Below, piece by piece: positions 31,266 to 42,655 of a stretch of 64,000 nt of DNA. Origin of the DNA: Ascochyta rabiei (taxonomy: Eukaryota > Ascomycota > Dothideomycetes > Pleosporales > Didymellaceae); NCBI RefSeq assembly GCF_004011695.2, contig NC_082410.1, positions 1,116,001 to 1,180,000 on the forward strand. Direction: 5' to 3'. Every line of letters starts with the position of its first letter. Position 1 is the first letter of the stretch. The notes below the pieces were generated by a model, which did no database searches, was not told where the DNA came from, and worked only from the letters and a program-made list of their open reading frames with translations. The translations under genes were made by a program, and so were the position numbers.

Positions 31266-33728
31266 CTACGACAAAGGGCTGATGGTGGTCCCGTTGTCGA
31301 ATCGTATGGCGAGTTTGACCAGGTCCATGGTGAAAGGGCCTACATCGACGGCGTTGGTGTTGGAGTCACCGTTTCGGTTGCTGGTGAGGAAGTCTTGGAT
31401 GTTCTCTTGTGCGGTAGCCGCCGTGTCGAGCTTGCCGGTCTGTTGCAGTGCGAACAGAACGCCTGCACGAGCAAAATCGACGGCCGTCGTGTTGCTCGAG
31501 ATGGGGATCGCGTCTTGTCGCGCTTGAACTTTGCGTATTGGGTGGGGCGGGTGCAGGATGGGAAGTGTTCGTGTAAGAAGGGAGCTGCCAAGGTTGATAG
31601 ACTGGTCAGTGGAGGGCACCGAGCGCGAGGCCAGGCCGTTGAAGGTGATGAGAGCGTTCTCGGCGGCACAGCTGAGTGACAGGCTCGAGAACAACGACAG
31701 TATGCGAGCCGCATCAAGGGGAATGTTGAAGTCCTTGGTCGCGCTTTGGACAAGTCGAGGGATTCCTGAGCCCACAGTAGCATTGTCGGTGCCCATGATG
31801 CTGGTAGTGGTGCAACCCGTCTGGTCCTGGTCGTTGCAGGTGTTTCCGGTGAAGCCGTTGATGCATACGCAGGTACTTGACTGGTCTGCGTTCTGAATGG
31901 AAACGCCTCCATTTTTACAAGATGAACCGCTTCCGGAGCCTGAGGTCGGAGCCGGCGCGTTTGGAGCGTTGTTGTTCCCTTGGTTGTCTTGAGCAGCACC
32001 GGTACTCTTGTTCTGTTTGGGAATCACCACAAGCACGATTGGAATCACCACAGCTGCGGCTACAATGAAGAGCAATACAACCAATAGCGTGATAAAAGTC
32101 CAAAGCGGCATACCGCAGCACCTGCGCCGTTTCTTGGCAGGTTTCTCTTTAGCATCTCCTTGGTCCGCACCGCCCGAGCGAGTAGCTGCTCCTCCTGAGA
32201 ATGGCCATTCCACCATGGCATTGTCAGCCGGCGTACCTGACCTTTGGGGTGTCTCCTGGCCTGGCGGGGGGAAAGCAGCGAGCATGTCAGTCAAAGAACG
32301 AGAACTTCGAAGCTTCTTTGGTTCGGGCGCGCCGGCCTCCCAGAAGTCCAGGCCTAGTCGACTGGCTGTCTTTCCACGATCAAGGTTTGCCGCTAAGCGT
32401 GTTGCTCTTCTTATAAGATCTGGAAGACTTGTGAGACTGCCTCGTGCCTCGGCATCACGCACAGTGTCCATGTCGAGTCTAGGCGGACGCCTCAGTCCCA
32501 CGCGGTCAGCCAGGGTGTTTGAACGAGTCTCGGGATGTAAAGGAAAGATGGGCGATTCAGCGCCTGCGTAGCTAGGGAATGTCGATTGAGTGTTCCGTGT
32601 GTTCATCGAGTCTGAAGACGAAGAGGATGGATCGATGAGTCCCGTGCCGCTGCTCAGGATGGAGCTTCGAAGGGGCGACTCTTGCGCCGCATCACGTGCT
32701 GCAAAGAAGCCGCCCGTCCCTACTGCGCCACCACCAACGCCTGCCATTCCTCTCTTGCCGCTGCTGTTTCTCTTGTCCCCCACATTGTCAACGGACTTGA
32801 TTGTCATGAGCGACGGCTTTGTCCTCCTTCCCAGACTTGCTTGTCGAACAAGTGCAGATGGTTGTTTGACGAGCCCGCTCTGGTCGTCATGGTCGCTGGC
32901 GGGTGACATGGTGCCGCGATCGCTGTTAGTTGACTCATCATCGTCTGACTGTGGGTAGTCGTTGGGACAGAACTCATCGCTGTTGCTAGGGAAGACGTTG
33001 CTAGACGCGAAGGAGCCGCGAACTGATCTCATTGTGTTTGAACGCGTCTCTGACTCTTCGACAATGGGCGATACATAGGACATCTGCGTGTAGTAGGACG
33101 AAGGACCCCTTCGCGATGAAGGTGGCGGGCCCAAGCTTGGGACACGACGAGACAGTGGTTGGACTGTAGGCACGGGCGGCTGAGGAACGGGGAAGTCTGG
33201 AATCGATCCGAGCGATGATGCTTCTGACGCACCAGAGAAGGGGCGTGACGACGGTGAGTACATGTCGTCGCTCCTGTCTGATATGCGGAAGTTGAATGAA
33301 GGCGGCTGGAGATAATCCGGAGAGGGTAGCGGTGGGGACCCTGGGGAGAGTTGTTGAATGGGATAGTCATCTGATACAGGTCGGATACTTGGCTGCATGG
33401 ACCGCAACCTGTTGGGTGAACGAGGCGGAATAGTCGGGCTAGCTTCGTCTGGGAGAGGCCACTGCGGGGGAGGAGAGATGATGCTCCCATCGTCTATGCG
33501 GTCGGTTGGAGTCCTTGGCTGTGCTTCGCCATCCTGGTTGACCGCAGGTCGGGATACGAGCTGGTTGGGCCGTTGTGGAAGGCCTATGATTCTCGAAGTG
33601 TCTGGCAATTGTGATCGCATTTGGGCAGTCTGCATCCTCTCCCGTGCTGCACGTACGGAACCCTTCTGTACGGCTCCATCCTGTGCGTCGCCATACGCCC
33701 GTGGGGCCAGTGTCGGTTCGTAGCCCAT
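31266..33728 (-). CDS. Single-pass membrane protein with an EGF-like domain
   Basis: Single exon, 820 aa from ATG 33728. Residues 1 to about 535 are Ser/Pro/Arg-rich and probably cytosolic and disordered, with many potential phosphorylation sites. A basic K-K-R-R-R-C-C-G stop-transfer-like stretch precedes one strong transmembrane helix near residues 540-568. Outside, a short Gln/Asn/Ser linker leads to an EGF-like module (C-K-N-G-G ... C-V-C-I-N-G-F-T-G-N-T-C, about residues 602-640) and a roughly 180-residue C-terminal domain with N-glycosylation sites. The layout suggests a cell-surface sensor or wall-interacting protein. A family of such proteins exists in filamentous ascomycetes, but I do not know a tested function. 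Confidence 0.85.
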   Translation of the reverse strand: MGYEPTLAPRAYGDAQDGAVQKGSVRAARERMQTAQMRSQLPDTSRIIGLPQRPNQLVSRPAVNQDGEAQPRTPTDRIDDGSIISPPPQWPLPDEASPTIPPRSPNRLRSMQPSIRPVSDDYPIQQLSPGSPPLPSPDYLQPPSFNFRISDRSDDMYSPSSRPFSGASEASSLGSIPDFPVPQPPVPTVQPLSRRVPSLGPPPSSRRGPSSYYTQMSYVSPIVEESETRSNTMRSVRGSFASSNVFPSNSDEFCPNDYPQSDDDESTNSDRGTMSPASDHDDQSGLVKQPSALVRQASLGRRTKPSLMTIKSVDNVGDKRNSSGKRGMAGVGGGAVGTGGFFAARDAAQESPLRSSILSSGTGLIDPSSSSSDSMNTRNTQSTFPSYAGAESPIFPLHPETRSNTLADRVGLRRPPRLDMDTVRDAEARGSLTSLPDLIRRATRLAANLDRGKTASRLGLDFWEAGAPEPKKLRSSRSLTDMLAAFPPPGQETPQRSGTPADNAMVEWPFSGGAATRSGGADQGDAKEKPAKKRRRCCGMPLWTFITLLVVLLFIVAAAVVIPIVLVVIPKQNKSTGAAQDNQGNNNAPNAPAPTSGSGSGSSCKNGGVSIQNADQSSTCVCINGFTGNTCNDQDQTGCTTTSIMGTDNATVGSGIPRLVQSATKDFNIPLDAARILSLFSSLSLSCAAENALITFNGLASRSVPSTDQSINLGSSLLTRTLPILHPPHPIRKVQARQDAIPISSNTTAVDFARAGVLFALQQTGKLDTAATAQENIQDFLTSNRNGDSNTNAVDVGPFTMDLVKLAIRFDNGTTISPLS

Positions 33729-34123
33729 CTATCGCGCGGCTGGGAATATTGGCGGCAGGCGTGTCTGTAGACTGACACGTGTTGGTGGGTGTATGCTGTC
33801 AAGCTTGGGCGTTCGTACGTGAAGGTGCAACGGGGTCCTGGACACTGGCGCAGCGCATGCGATTGCAGCCAGAAGCAGTGATGGCGCGGCCTCTGGTGGG
33901 AGGTAGCTAGGCTAGAGACAGCGACAAGTCAATGCGTCGACGTGTGACACGGAGCGGTCGGTTATCCCGGCCGATTTCAAATCGTAGAGCAATGCCTCAG
34001 GTTTGGGGACGCGAAGACCAAGTAAGAGACAAGCGGTAGAATGGTGCACTTCCCGAGCTGGGCTCAAGATGCGGCGTGAGGTCCGGAGGTGCTAGCCAAC
34101 GAAACCACTGGCTTGGCAGCGAC

Positions 34124-34240
34124 GATACCTTGGTAGGTATTGTGTACTTGGCGTTACAGGCGTCTGCAGCCTCTTGGTGTGAATACCTTGGTGGGTGTTG
34201 TGTAATAGGTGATACAGGCGTCTGCAGTCTCTTGGTGTCA
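34124..34240. repeat. 58-bp direct duplication
   Basis: Two adjacent copies of a unit starting ATACCTTGGT and ending CTCTTGGTGT, differing at several positions. Confidence 0.85.
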
Positions 34241-35964
34241 GTCTCATCCCTCGCATGATACACGGATACTGGGCCAGCCAGCTTGGGCACGAGGGTATGG
34301 CGCACGGCAACAAGAGGCCTACCAAACGTAGCCTATGCTGAAGAACGGCGGGAGAGAAGAAGAGCAGGTGCCAAGGGCTGTATGGGAGAAAGGCAAACAA
34401 GGGTGGTGGGGGAATCTGTGACGTTGTTCGTTGCAGTGATGTGAGGGTAACTGACAGGTGGGGTTTCAAAAAGGGAAGCGCCAGGTACGTACCGCAACAG
34501 CATTACCCGGATGGTGGTCAAACAAGGTCGGCAGGAAGAATTGGCTCTGGCGACCAGAGGCAACGAGCGAAGTTGACGAAGCGTCAATGGCAACGGGAAG
34601 CAAGCAAGTGCAGTACGCACGGTTGGTTGTCGATGAAACAAGCTCGACTGAAGCGCGGAGGCTTGGCTGTGGGGAGAATGAATTGAAAGCTAAGGAACGT
34701 GTAGAGAAGGAAGCATCAGGCAGGCAGCGCTGGAAGAGCGTCAAGCTCGCAGGAAGACTCAACGAGCAGCTGGCGTGCAAGAAGCGTAGAGCAAGGAGAG
34801 GCGGCGCAGGGCTCCACGCCATGTCTCGCAATGCAGAGACTTGGGGCCTGGGGGGCAGCCAGGGCTGATGGCGGAACGCGCAAGGAAGGCCGGACCAAGT
34901 CAGATGAAAGCACGGGCGAGTGCAGGCTGCAGGCTGCAACGCAGCGAAGCGAAGAGGCCGTTGGGGCCCACCTTGGCTGCAGGCTATTGGATGCTGAGTC
35001 GTGCGACAGTACTCCGTAGCGGGCAGCGCACATGCTCCCGCCGCAGCACGAGGCCAGAGAGCGGCCAAGAAGATGGAGAGGAGGGAAGTAGGTGTTGGTG
35101 AGGGGCGCGAGGGCTTGCCTGGGCGCAAGACGGCTCACTCGTTGTGTGTGGCTAAGGGCCACTCGCTGCTGTCCACGGCTCGCAGCACCGCTCAACACCG
35201 CTAGTCAGCGCCACGACGGTTGAGCTGGGATTCTCGGTCAGCCATCTACCGTTGTGGCAGGAGGGCTGGGAGGATTGAGAAGCGTCCCGGCGTTGGCGTG
35301 TTTCGGCCCAGGCGTGCGTACGCCGTACTCTACGCCGCTCAGCTTCGCGAGGCCCTCAGGAGTCGAGGGCGGATGGTGTCGGCCACAGGGCTGCTTCGAG
35401 ACACGATGCCACGGACGCGTGGTGCGCACTGTCACTCACGGTGCAGGGCGCACATGCACCGGCCGCTGCCAGTCCACACAGTGCGTCCGCTGTCGAGTCT
35501 CGTACCTACCTCTGGTAACTGGTTGCGCCGGGTTGCGGACAGCTGCCTCGCCTGCAGCACCAGCGCTCAACGGGGTGCTGTCTGAAACGGGCAGCGGGCA
35601 GCTCCACCGCACCGCCGATCAGCCCCAAGACCCAAGACCCAAGACGCTACGAGATGAAAAGAGGGTTGCTGCTAGTCCAGGTACGCGGTGGGTCCCAGAG
35701 ATCCCAGAGCGAACGGCCAACCATGACGCGCTCCTGCAGCCGTTGCAAGCGAGCCCGCCTGACTGGCTGCCACGCCCATCAATCTGAGGGATCTCACATA
35801 GCGATCAGCCATGACAGGGACCGGCCTGGGGGCGCACAGTCGGAGGAATGAGAGTCCTCCATCTCACAGCGCGTGCGGAATGGAGATGAAGTCAAGTCTT
35901 GTTACCGTAGCTCACGGCGTGTCCCCCGCTCTTGCCTTGGCCACGTGACCACCTCGAGAGCACC

Positions 35965-36015
35965 ACCTCGCCAGAACCAACTCGACAGCACCACCTCGAC
36001 AGCACCACCTCGACA
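35965..36015. repeat. 15-bp ACCACCTCGACAGC repeat
   Basis: Three to four imperfect copies of CACCACCTCGACAG. Confidence 0.85.
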
Positions 36016-36585
36016 GCACCAACGCCGAGTCCTGCCACACGGCCACAAGGCGCCGGTCTGCACACCAGTCCATGTCGCTGCACACAGGCACAATGCACGC
36101 CTTCGCGGCAAGTCCGTTGCTGTCGCGTCCTGCTGCTTGTCTTGCGATGCATGCGGATATCTGCGCGTGAAGAAAGCGCAACGAGTGGCTTGCAGCTGGG
36201 CTTGCCGCTGGGCTTGCAGCTGCAGCACGAATGCACCTGGCGTCCTCCTGGCTGCCATCGTGCGCTGTATGCAAGAAGAACCAGGACCCTTGCTGTGCTT
36301 CTACCTCACCGTGCAGTTGACCTCCACCCGCTCCCTTTCCCACCCATCACCAGCTTCATCACCACAGACTAGAGACGCGTCCATCACCTCATGGCCAGAG
36401 CACCGATTCCATGCTTGGCTCAGGACACCAGAGAGCTTCGGTTGTCATCGCCGTCACACGCTGCCAACACCGGTGCTCGACGGTGCAGAATCGAGTCATC
36501 GCTGCTGCAGTCCCCTGCACGAGCCGGGCACAGTGCGTGCATACGACACATCTTCGCACGCACCGAACAGAAGTCCCACGATGCC

Positions 36586-36933
36586 ATGAACCCAACCCTA
36601 CCAAATGTATCCAGACAAGTGTCGCCTCGTAGGTCACAGCGGCCAACAATGAATGTTTCCATGTTGCACGACCAGCCTCTTCCAGACAAGACTCTCTCTC
36701 ACACGAATCCTAACCTAGCTCTCTCACAACCATACCCGTCCTGTGTCGTTGAACAGACGGCTTCCAGCCCTGCGTCCGAATCCTGGTCCGACGACTCCCA
36801 CTTCCTCAAGGTTGGTTTACTGTGCAGCCCAACGGATCTCGCCGAGTCGTCAGCTGGAAGAGTTCGTGACTGGCTTCGGGCGACCTTGGAAAACGATTCC
36901 CAGGATAGCGACAACGATCTTGATGAAGACTAG
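36586..36933 (+). CDS. Weak candidate: small acidic-tailed hypothetical protein
   Basis: A 115-codon frame from ATG 36586, Ser/Pro-rich with an acidic end (D-S-Q-D-S-D-N-D-L-D-E-D) and closing at TAG 36931. The same frame is open again directly after the stop to 37524. A good-looking intron (GTATGT at 36933, TTTACAG ending 37003) overlaps the stop, but splicing makes TAA at the junction, so the protein would still end here. No homology is recognised; it may be chance. Confidence 0.25.
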   Translation: MNPTLPNVSRQVSPRRSQRPTMNVSMLHDQPLPDKTLSHTNPNLALSQPYPSCVVEQTASSPASESWSDDSHFLKVGLLCSPTDLAESSAGRVRDWLRATLENDSQDSDNDLDED

Positions 36934-37081
36934 TATGTTCATCAGGGCACAGACATACCGGAGCGTCGCACTTCGGACATGCTTGACGATGCTGTCTTTA
37001 CAGATGCTCCTGAAGAGCAGACTTTCCCGATCGTGCCGGATCCTCTCTTACAACGCCACCTTACTGCAACGCGCAAGAGGT

Positions 37082-37203
37082 GTCACTTGAGCCACTCGTA
37101 TACATCGCAAGCCACGCAAACAGCTCACCTACCAGCTTCACTCTTGAGCCACTCATGTACACCGCAAGCCACGCAAACAGCTCACCTACCAGCTCCACAC
37201 TTC
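37082..37203. repeat. 57-60-bp direct duplication
   Basis: Two near-identical adjacent copies, each containing GCAAGCCACGCAAACAGCTC and CACCTACCAGCT. Confidence 0.9.
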
Positions 37204-37929
37204 AAGCACTCTCCGTCTACGTGGCTAAGAGAAGATGCTGTTGTTATCCGAGCATCTGCGCCAATAGACGGCGGAGGGCTTGGCTTGAGTCCGCTCAGCC
37301 CCAACGTGTGTACCGAGCGTGGGCCGTCCAGACATCGTACAGAGAGACAAGCCATGGCAGCTAGTCCGACTCCTGTGAAGAACCGACCGCTGCGTTGTCT
37401 CCGGCAACGACAACTCAAGGAGAATAGGGTGCTGGATGGTGACAGGCTGAGTCACAGCAAGCGTCAAGTAGGCATTCGGCTGCAACAGCTGCACACAAAC
37501 GTTGGTCCTGGAGCTCCCGTGTAGTCGCTGTCAAGTCTTGACGGTGTGCTTTTCAGCTTGTGCTGGCGCAGGGACAGATTGTTATACATGGATGGTGCCA
37601 TCTTGGGGTATTGGCAGGGCAGCAGACCTTTTCTGGAAAACATGTCTTTATATCCATCCTTTACGGAGTAGCGCAGTATGACGTCCATCCTTCACCGAGT
37701 AGCGCACTTTTTGAATACCAATCTCACCATCACCATCCGTCGATGACGTCTCCGTCCACCACTCACAGCCCGTCGTATATGAAGTCCGCGATCGCAAACC
37801 TTGCCAATGCACCATGCTCTGTGTTATGTATTTCTTCTTTCCTCCCTCTCTGCACTCGCCTTGATGTTTCGTTTGCCATGGAAAGAAAAGAAAGAAAAAA
37901 ATACTACACTCCAAGATGGAAACCAAGCT

Positions 37930-38030
37930 CCTCGCCCTCCCCAAACACCGTACTCTCGCCCTCCCCAAACACCGTACTCTCGCCCTCCCCAAACACCGTA
38001 CTCTCGCACTCCCTAAACACCGCACAAAAC
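37930..38030. repeat. 24-bp tandem repeat, four copies
   Basis: Unit CCCTCCCCAAACACCG followed by TACTCTCG; the last copy is slightly diverged. Confidence 0.93.
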
Positions 38031-38129
38031 CTCACTTTACAATCAACCACTTCTACACCGGCACTCTGTATTGAAAGCAGTTTATAACTGGCGTGGTATC
38101 TAGGTTTTATTCTATGGCGTTTTGTCTTA

Positions 38130-38375
38130 TGGTGCTGGATGAGATGAGATGAGGTGAGATGAGGTGAGGTGAGATGAGATGGGATGAGATGTCTGCTTTT
38201 ACCGTGCACACGGCGAGATAGTGGCTCTGGATAGCTAGCTAGTTAGCTAGTTAGCTAGTTGGCTGGCTGGCTGGCAGGCTTTGCGCAGCGCCTTGCCTTG
38301 CCTCGCCTTGCCTCGCCTTGCCTCGCCTTGCCTCGCCTTGCTTTGCTTTGCCTTGCTTTGCCTTGCGTTGAGATA
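38130..38375. repeat. Cluster of three low-complexity tracts
   Basis: GAGAT/GAGGT repeats (38130-38190), TTAGCTAG then GGCTGGCT repeats (38232-38276), and a CCTTGCCTCG decamer array fading into TTTGCCTTGC (38287-38370). Confidence 0.9.
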
Positions 38376-40536
38376 AGACAAGACGGGGTCGAGGACTTTC
38401 GGGGGTCTTGCTGCGATTCGGTCTTGGGGTGTTGATGTGCGTTGTACTGCGCTCTATAGGGTGTTGCGGGGTACTTTGGATGTTGATGCGTTTATACTGC
38501 GCTCTGTACTGTACTGTAGTAGGTTACTCTCAATACTAGCATTCCTTTACACTGCTCCACACCATGTCGCGGGTCACTGGCGCTGGCTCGCTTGCTGGTC
38601 GCGCGACTGGCTGCGCTTTTTTGGCGCAGCTAAGGCGCTGCAGGATGTGGGGTGGAAGCACGGGGTTGGTGTGTTGAAGTGGTGTTTCTGTGTCTCTGAG
38701 ATGGTGGAGTCGTTGTGTGGAGGCAGGGTCCACGGAGGCTGGGCATCCTGCTTGCCGCGGATGATCTGGAGAGCTCTTTGTGGTGGAGTGTCTCGCCATG
38801 TAGATTCCTTTCTTTTCCGCTGAATGACGAGATGTCTGTCATGCTCGAACAGCAATGTGTGTCTCTTGTGTCGTCAGTCCACTGCAAGACAGTCCTTGAG
38901 TAGGCTCGGTTGAATGCATCGGCGCACCTCCGCTGTAGCCTGCTTTGTCACTGCAGGGAGACACCAACATTTGTCTCGGAAGACGGCGGGATGGAAAACA
39001 GCACGGCTTCGTCAAGTATAGACGGCACGCCCGGCGAATTCAAACCCAGAGTACGCGAGTATGGAAATCGAAGGAAGCACGACTAGCATTACAAACACAC
39101 CTCAGGATATGTCCTCAAGTGCCCAAGTCGAGTGAGTGGTGACGACAGCAACACACACGAAAGTCCATGCAAGGCGCATGCTCCCGTGCAGCACGCCGTG
39201 TTTACGGTTTCAGAAAGAAGAACAGGGCCAGTGACATTCCTCATTCGAGTCTTACTGCAGGCTCCAGGGCGTGGGTGATGTGCAGAGAGCATGCAGGGGA
39301 GCATCCCTCGCTTCCACGTGGTCAGCACGATCTAGCTGCATTGCACTGATTTGTGGCACTATCGTGGCTTTGGGCCTAGGCGGGAAGCGAGGTATGACCG
39401 TAGCTGTGCCTGCGATAAGCCGACCCTTTTCAACTGCCCATTCTGGAGTCCGCGGAACGGCTGGGCTAGGACCGTGGTCTTGCGCGGCATGTACAGCGAA
39501 TGGGTAGCGACGTCCGCTCTTGTGCGACGATGCTCTGAAGGCTGGCTGGGGGCAGACCAGGAGCAGAGACTAGCTGCAGGCGCATGAAGGAACGGTCGAA
39601 CATGCAGCATGGACGCAGTAGTGGACTCAGGGCAGCCCAACCTCGCTCTGACAGCAGAGGCCGTCGTCGTCGTCGCCGACGAGGCGGCTGGTGCAGCAAG
39701 CAGCGTGTTCAACCGTCGAGCAAGGGGCGCCCGCCGTGTGCATCCATGTCTCAAAGGTGTTCGCTGCGGACAAGACAGCACCGGGCGATGCCGCATCAGG
39801 CCCGGGGAGCGGTTGCGGGAGCCACGTTTTCTGAACGTGGCCGGAGCGTGGGGCGCTGCGTGCTCGCCGAATGGCAGCTGGCTGCGAGTGGTGGATGCGG
39901 CGTGGTGGCTGTCTCGACACTCGACACCGCTCACACCGGCGCAGGCGAGCAAGAGAACGTGTGGAACCGTTGGGCTGGTGTCTGAGAGGCACGCTGCATG
40001 GTGCTCGGTTTGTCGAAATGCACGGTGCGTCCCTAACTTGCCGTCTCAGTGCGCGGCCGGTGCCAACGTGCTAGACGTGCCAAAGGTGCTCAAAGCCTCA
40101 AAGGTGCCGCGTCCCTTTTGGATGTGTTGTGTGTTGTGTGTTGCGGTCGTTTGTCTAGCTCACGGTACACCACCCACATGGACCACATGGACCGACAACG
40201 CCCGCCGCTGGAGTATAAAGGTCGAGCCTGCGTTTGTCAAACCCGTCCCCCATAATTGCTGCCTGACTGTCTACACGTGCGCTAGGCCAGGTCCATGGTT
40301 GCGGATCTTGTCCTGCATCCATTGCGCCCTTGCCGATCTAGGCGCTCTGAAACGGGCACAGGTCGTGTTTGACCCAGGCCGCCTCGTACACTGTCACTGC
40401 AGCTCTTCACCCCAGGACGCCCAGCGACGCTCCTGTCCTGGTCTTGTCCACTCTTTGTTGCCTGACGCCGCCTCACCCTGCTTCACGCTCCTTCGCCCGC
40501 CCTGCCGATCCCTCGCAGCGCCCCGCCGAGATAGCA

Positions 40537-40625
40537 GTGCTATCAAGTGCTGTTAAGTGCTATCAAGTGCTGTTAAGTGCTGTCAAGTGCTGTTAAGAGC
40601 TATTCAGAGCTATTCAGAGCTGCCG
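40537..40625. repeat. 11-bp AAGTGCTGTT-type repeat
   Basis: About eight imperfect copies of CAAGTGCTGTT/CAAGTGCTATT and GAGCTATTCA, ending 75 bp upstream of a predicted gene start. Confidence 0.9.
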
Positions 40626-40700
40626 CTGCACTGCACTCGCTCTACCCGAAACACGGCAAGACCTAGCTCGCCCCGGCCTGCCTTGCCTGCTTTACACATT

Positions 40701-41259
40701 ATGACCAACTCGCTGGAGTCTTCACGACCCATGCTGGCCAGCGTAAGTCGTCCGTCCTCGCGTATCCACCGCCTGTTTCACGCCTCCCCTGCCTCCAGGT
40801 CGCTGCTTGCCACGCCCTGCACTGCTCTGCAAACAAACACCACCGCTGTCCCGTTCTCCTTCACTGCCGCCACTGCCACTACTGCCCACCGCCACTACCA
40901 TGTCGCAACCAAACTCTAACCCTCCCAACCCACAGTCGGCCGGCAACCGCGCCTCCACCCGCATGTCCACCTACAGCGCCACGCCCACCCTCACACCCTC
41001 CATCGCGCCCTCGCACCTCTCCGATGCTTCGGCGGCCGACCCCAAGTCCCAGGACATCAAGACGTGGAACGCCGGCTTCGAGCGCCTCGAGGACAAGCGC
41101 CTCGTCCAGCAGCGCTACATCCCCAGCGACAACAAGACGGCCGACATGAGCAAGCTGGCACTCGGCGCAAAGGTCCAGCGCGCCCTTGACCGCCGCATGT
41201 CGAGCCAGGACGCCGTCTTCACCAACAAGGGCCTCAGCGAGAAGAAGATCCCTGTCTAA
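40701..41259 (+). CDS. Small hypothetical protein (about 120 aa) with two possible N-termini
   Basis: Preferred model: exon 1 40701-40742 (ATG, 14 codons, ending at a consensus GTAAGT donor) and exon 2 40936-41259, giving 121 aa. The 193-nt intron ends in CTCTAAC ... CCACAG. Alternatively a frame opens at ATG 40900 inside that intron and runs through the acceptor without a stop, giving 119 aa. The shared part begins S-A-G-N-R-A-S-T and continues into a charged region with W-N-A-G-F-E-R-L-E-D-K-R-L-V-Q-Q-R-Y-I-P and a basic end. There is no signal peptide or membrane helix. The charged, Lys/Arg-balanced composition argues for a real cytosolic protein, but I do not recognise the family. Confidence 0.65.
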
Positions 41260-42655
41260 ACTCTGCCTCACCTGCACTCGACGCTCCATTTCAACACGTT
41301 TCTTCAGCAAAGTCTCGGTTTTCGCACCACATCATGCATGATATCCCTTGTTCGCGCGCGGCGTCGTGGAGGACCGACGGACTGCCATGACGCAGTCCTG
41401 CACCACCCTGGAGGCGCAAACCCACTGCACTGCAGTAACAAACACACGAAGGCGCCAGCCGAGGACACGGGGTCTTGACGCGAGCTGCAGTGTTCTGCTC
41501 AACACTATACCACAGGAGTTTTGCTTTCATCACACTCCCCAGCACCTAATCTTCGGCCTTGCCAAGGTCATGTACATTTAGCAAGCTTTCGGCGTGGGAG
41601 GGGTTCATCAAGGAGTTTTTCCAGACCAACATCAATTTCAAGTTCAAGTTCAAGTTCAAGTTCACACATCAAGCCTGAATTGCACCCTACCTTTCACCGT
41701 GAATCTACACATGACCTCGCATGCGCGCCTGTACCAGAGGCCCCAACCCTGAATTCAGGCTTATCTGCGTGCTTTTGCCAAAGGCTGGTCTGATCTCTGC
41801 CAAATGCGCACATCTGACAACGTCATACACCACGCACCGGGGTTGCTCTGATCAGCAAAGGATCCAGTCCCGCAGCCCACACCGCATCTTGCGCCGCAAT
41901 ACAGCCAGGACACGTTTTCCGATAAGCCCCTTTACTACCCATAATCGGAGCACTGAGCAGCTGCGAGTTCCGCGGACGCGGCGTTGAAAGACGCTGTACT
42001 GATGATCCATGGATGGCTTGAATGCGAGCACGGAAAGCTGCACGCTACCTGTTCGGCCGAGCCAGTGACCAGGTCGCAGTGACCAGATCGCATGCAGGGT
42101 CCGCTGCACCCAGAGAAGACGGCGCGCGCGCCAGAGGGCGAACGTCGTTCGCTACAATCGATGGATTTGCGTCGATGCTTGCCGCATTGGGAAGGTTGGG
42201 TCGTGTCGTGATGATATTTTCGCGTCAGCGTGTTGGCGTGAGCACGGCGAACATGGGATGATTTTGGGATGTGCAATGTAAATGTCAGGGGGTGGTTATG
42301 ATTCCACTTACTTGCGAACCGTCTGCAGGCTTGTAGCAAAGGGAATTGCGTTTGATGGATATCGGTTTTCTTTGTGGTTTTCTTTGCTTCTGGAGGGTAC
42401 GCTTTTGGTCGTGTATCCGATCTTGACGTATACACAGCACATAACAACCAATATGGCACCAGGATAATAAGAAGCAAAGGAGGGGAGTACATCACAACAA
42501 CCATCTGCAGCATTCGTACAACAAAGAGCAGACGCTGACAGAATATCCGCACTCGCCGAGACGGCTAACGTGGGGTTCGCGCTAGCGCTCGCCCTCGGCG
42601 CCTTGTAAACAATCAACAATCTCCTACACCATCACCACAGCATTCATACTCTACC
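41260..42655. other. Intergenic, no gene seen
   Basis: Contains a (TTCAAG)n tract at about 41635-41671. No convincing coding frame. It holds the NNF1 promoter at its right end. Confidence 0.5.

Larger units (their letters stand above)
33729..40700. other. 7-kb gene-poor region with many short tandem repeats
   Basis: No protein family could be recognised in any frame. It includes the promoter of the EGF-domain gene. Repeats and one weak ORF candidate are listed separately. Remaining open frames (for example reverse 34466-35128, forward 39609-40556) have Cys/Arg/Trp-rich random composition and no conserved motifs. Confidence 0.5.

Noticed and set aside
34466..35128. 220-codon reverse ORF
   Set aside because: Random Ala/Pro/Ser/Leu composition in a GC-rich stretch; no family resemblance.
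35654..35851. Zn2Cys6-like C-S-R-C-K-R-A-R-L motif
   Set aside because: Spacing to the next Cys is wrong, further cysteines are missing and the ORF is only 66 codons.
39609..40556. 315-codon forward ORF
   Set aside because: Cys/Trp/Arg-rich random composition, no motif, with open frames of similar quality in other phases.
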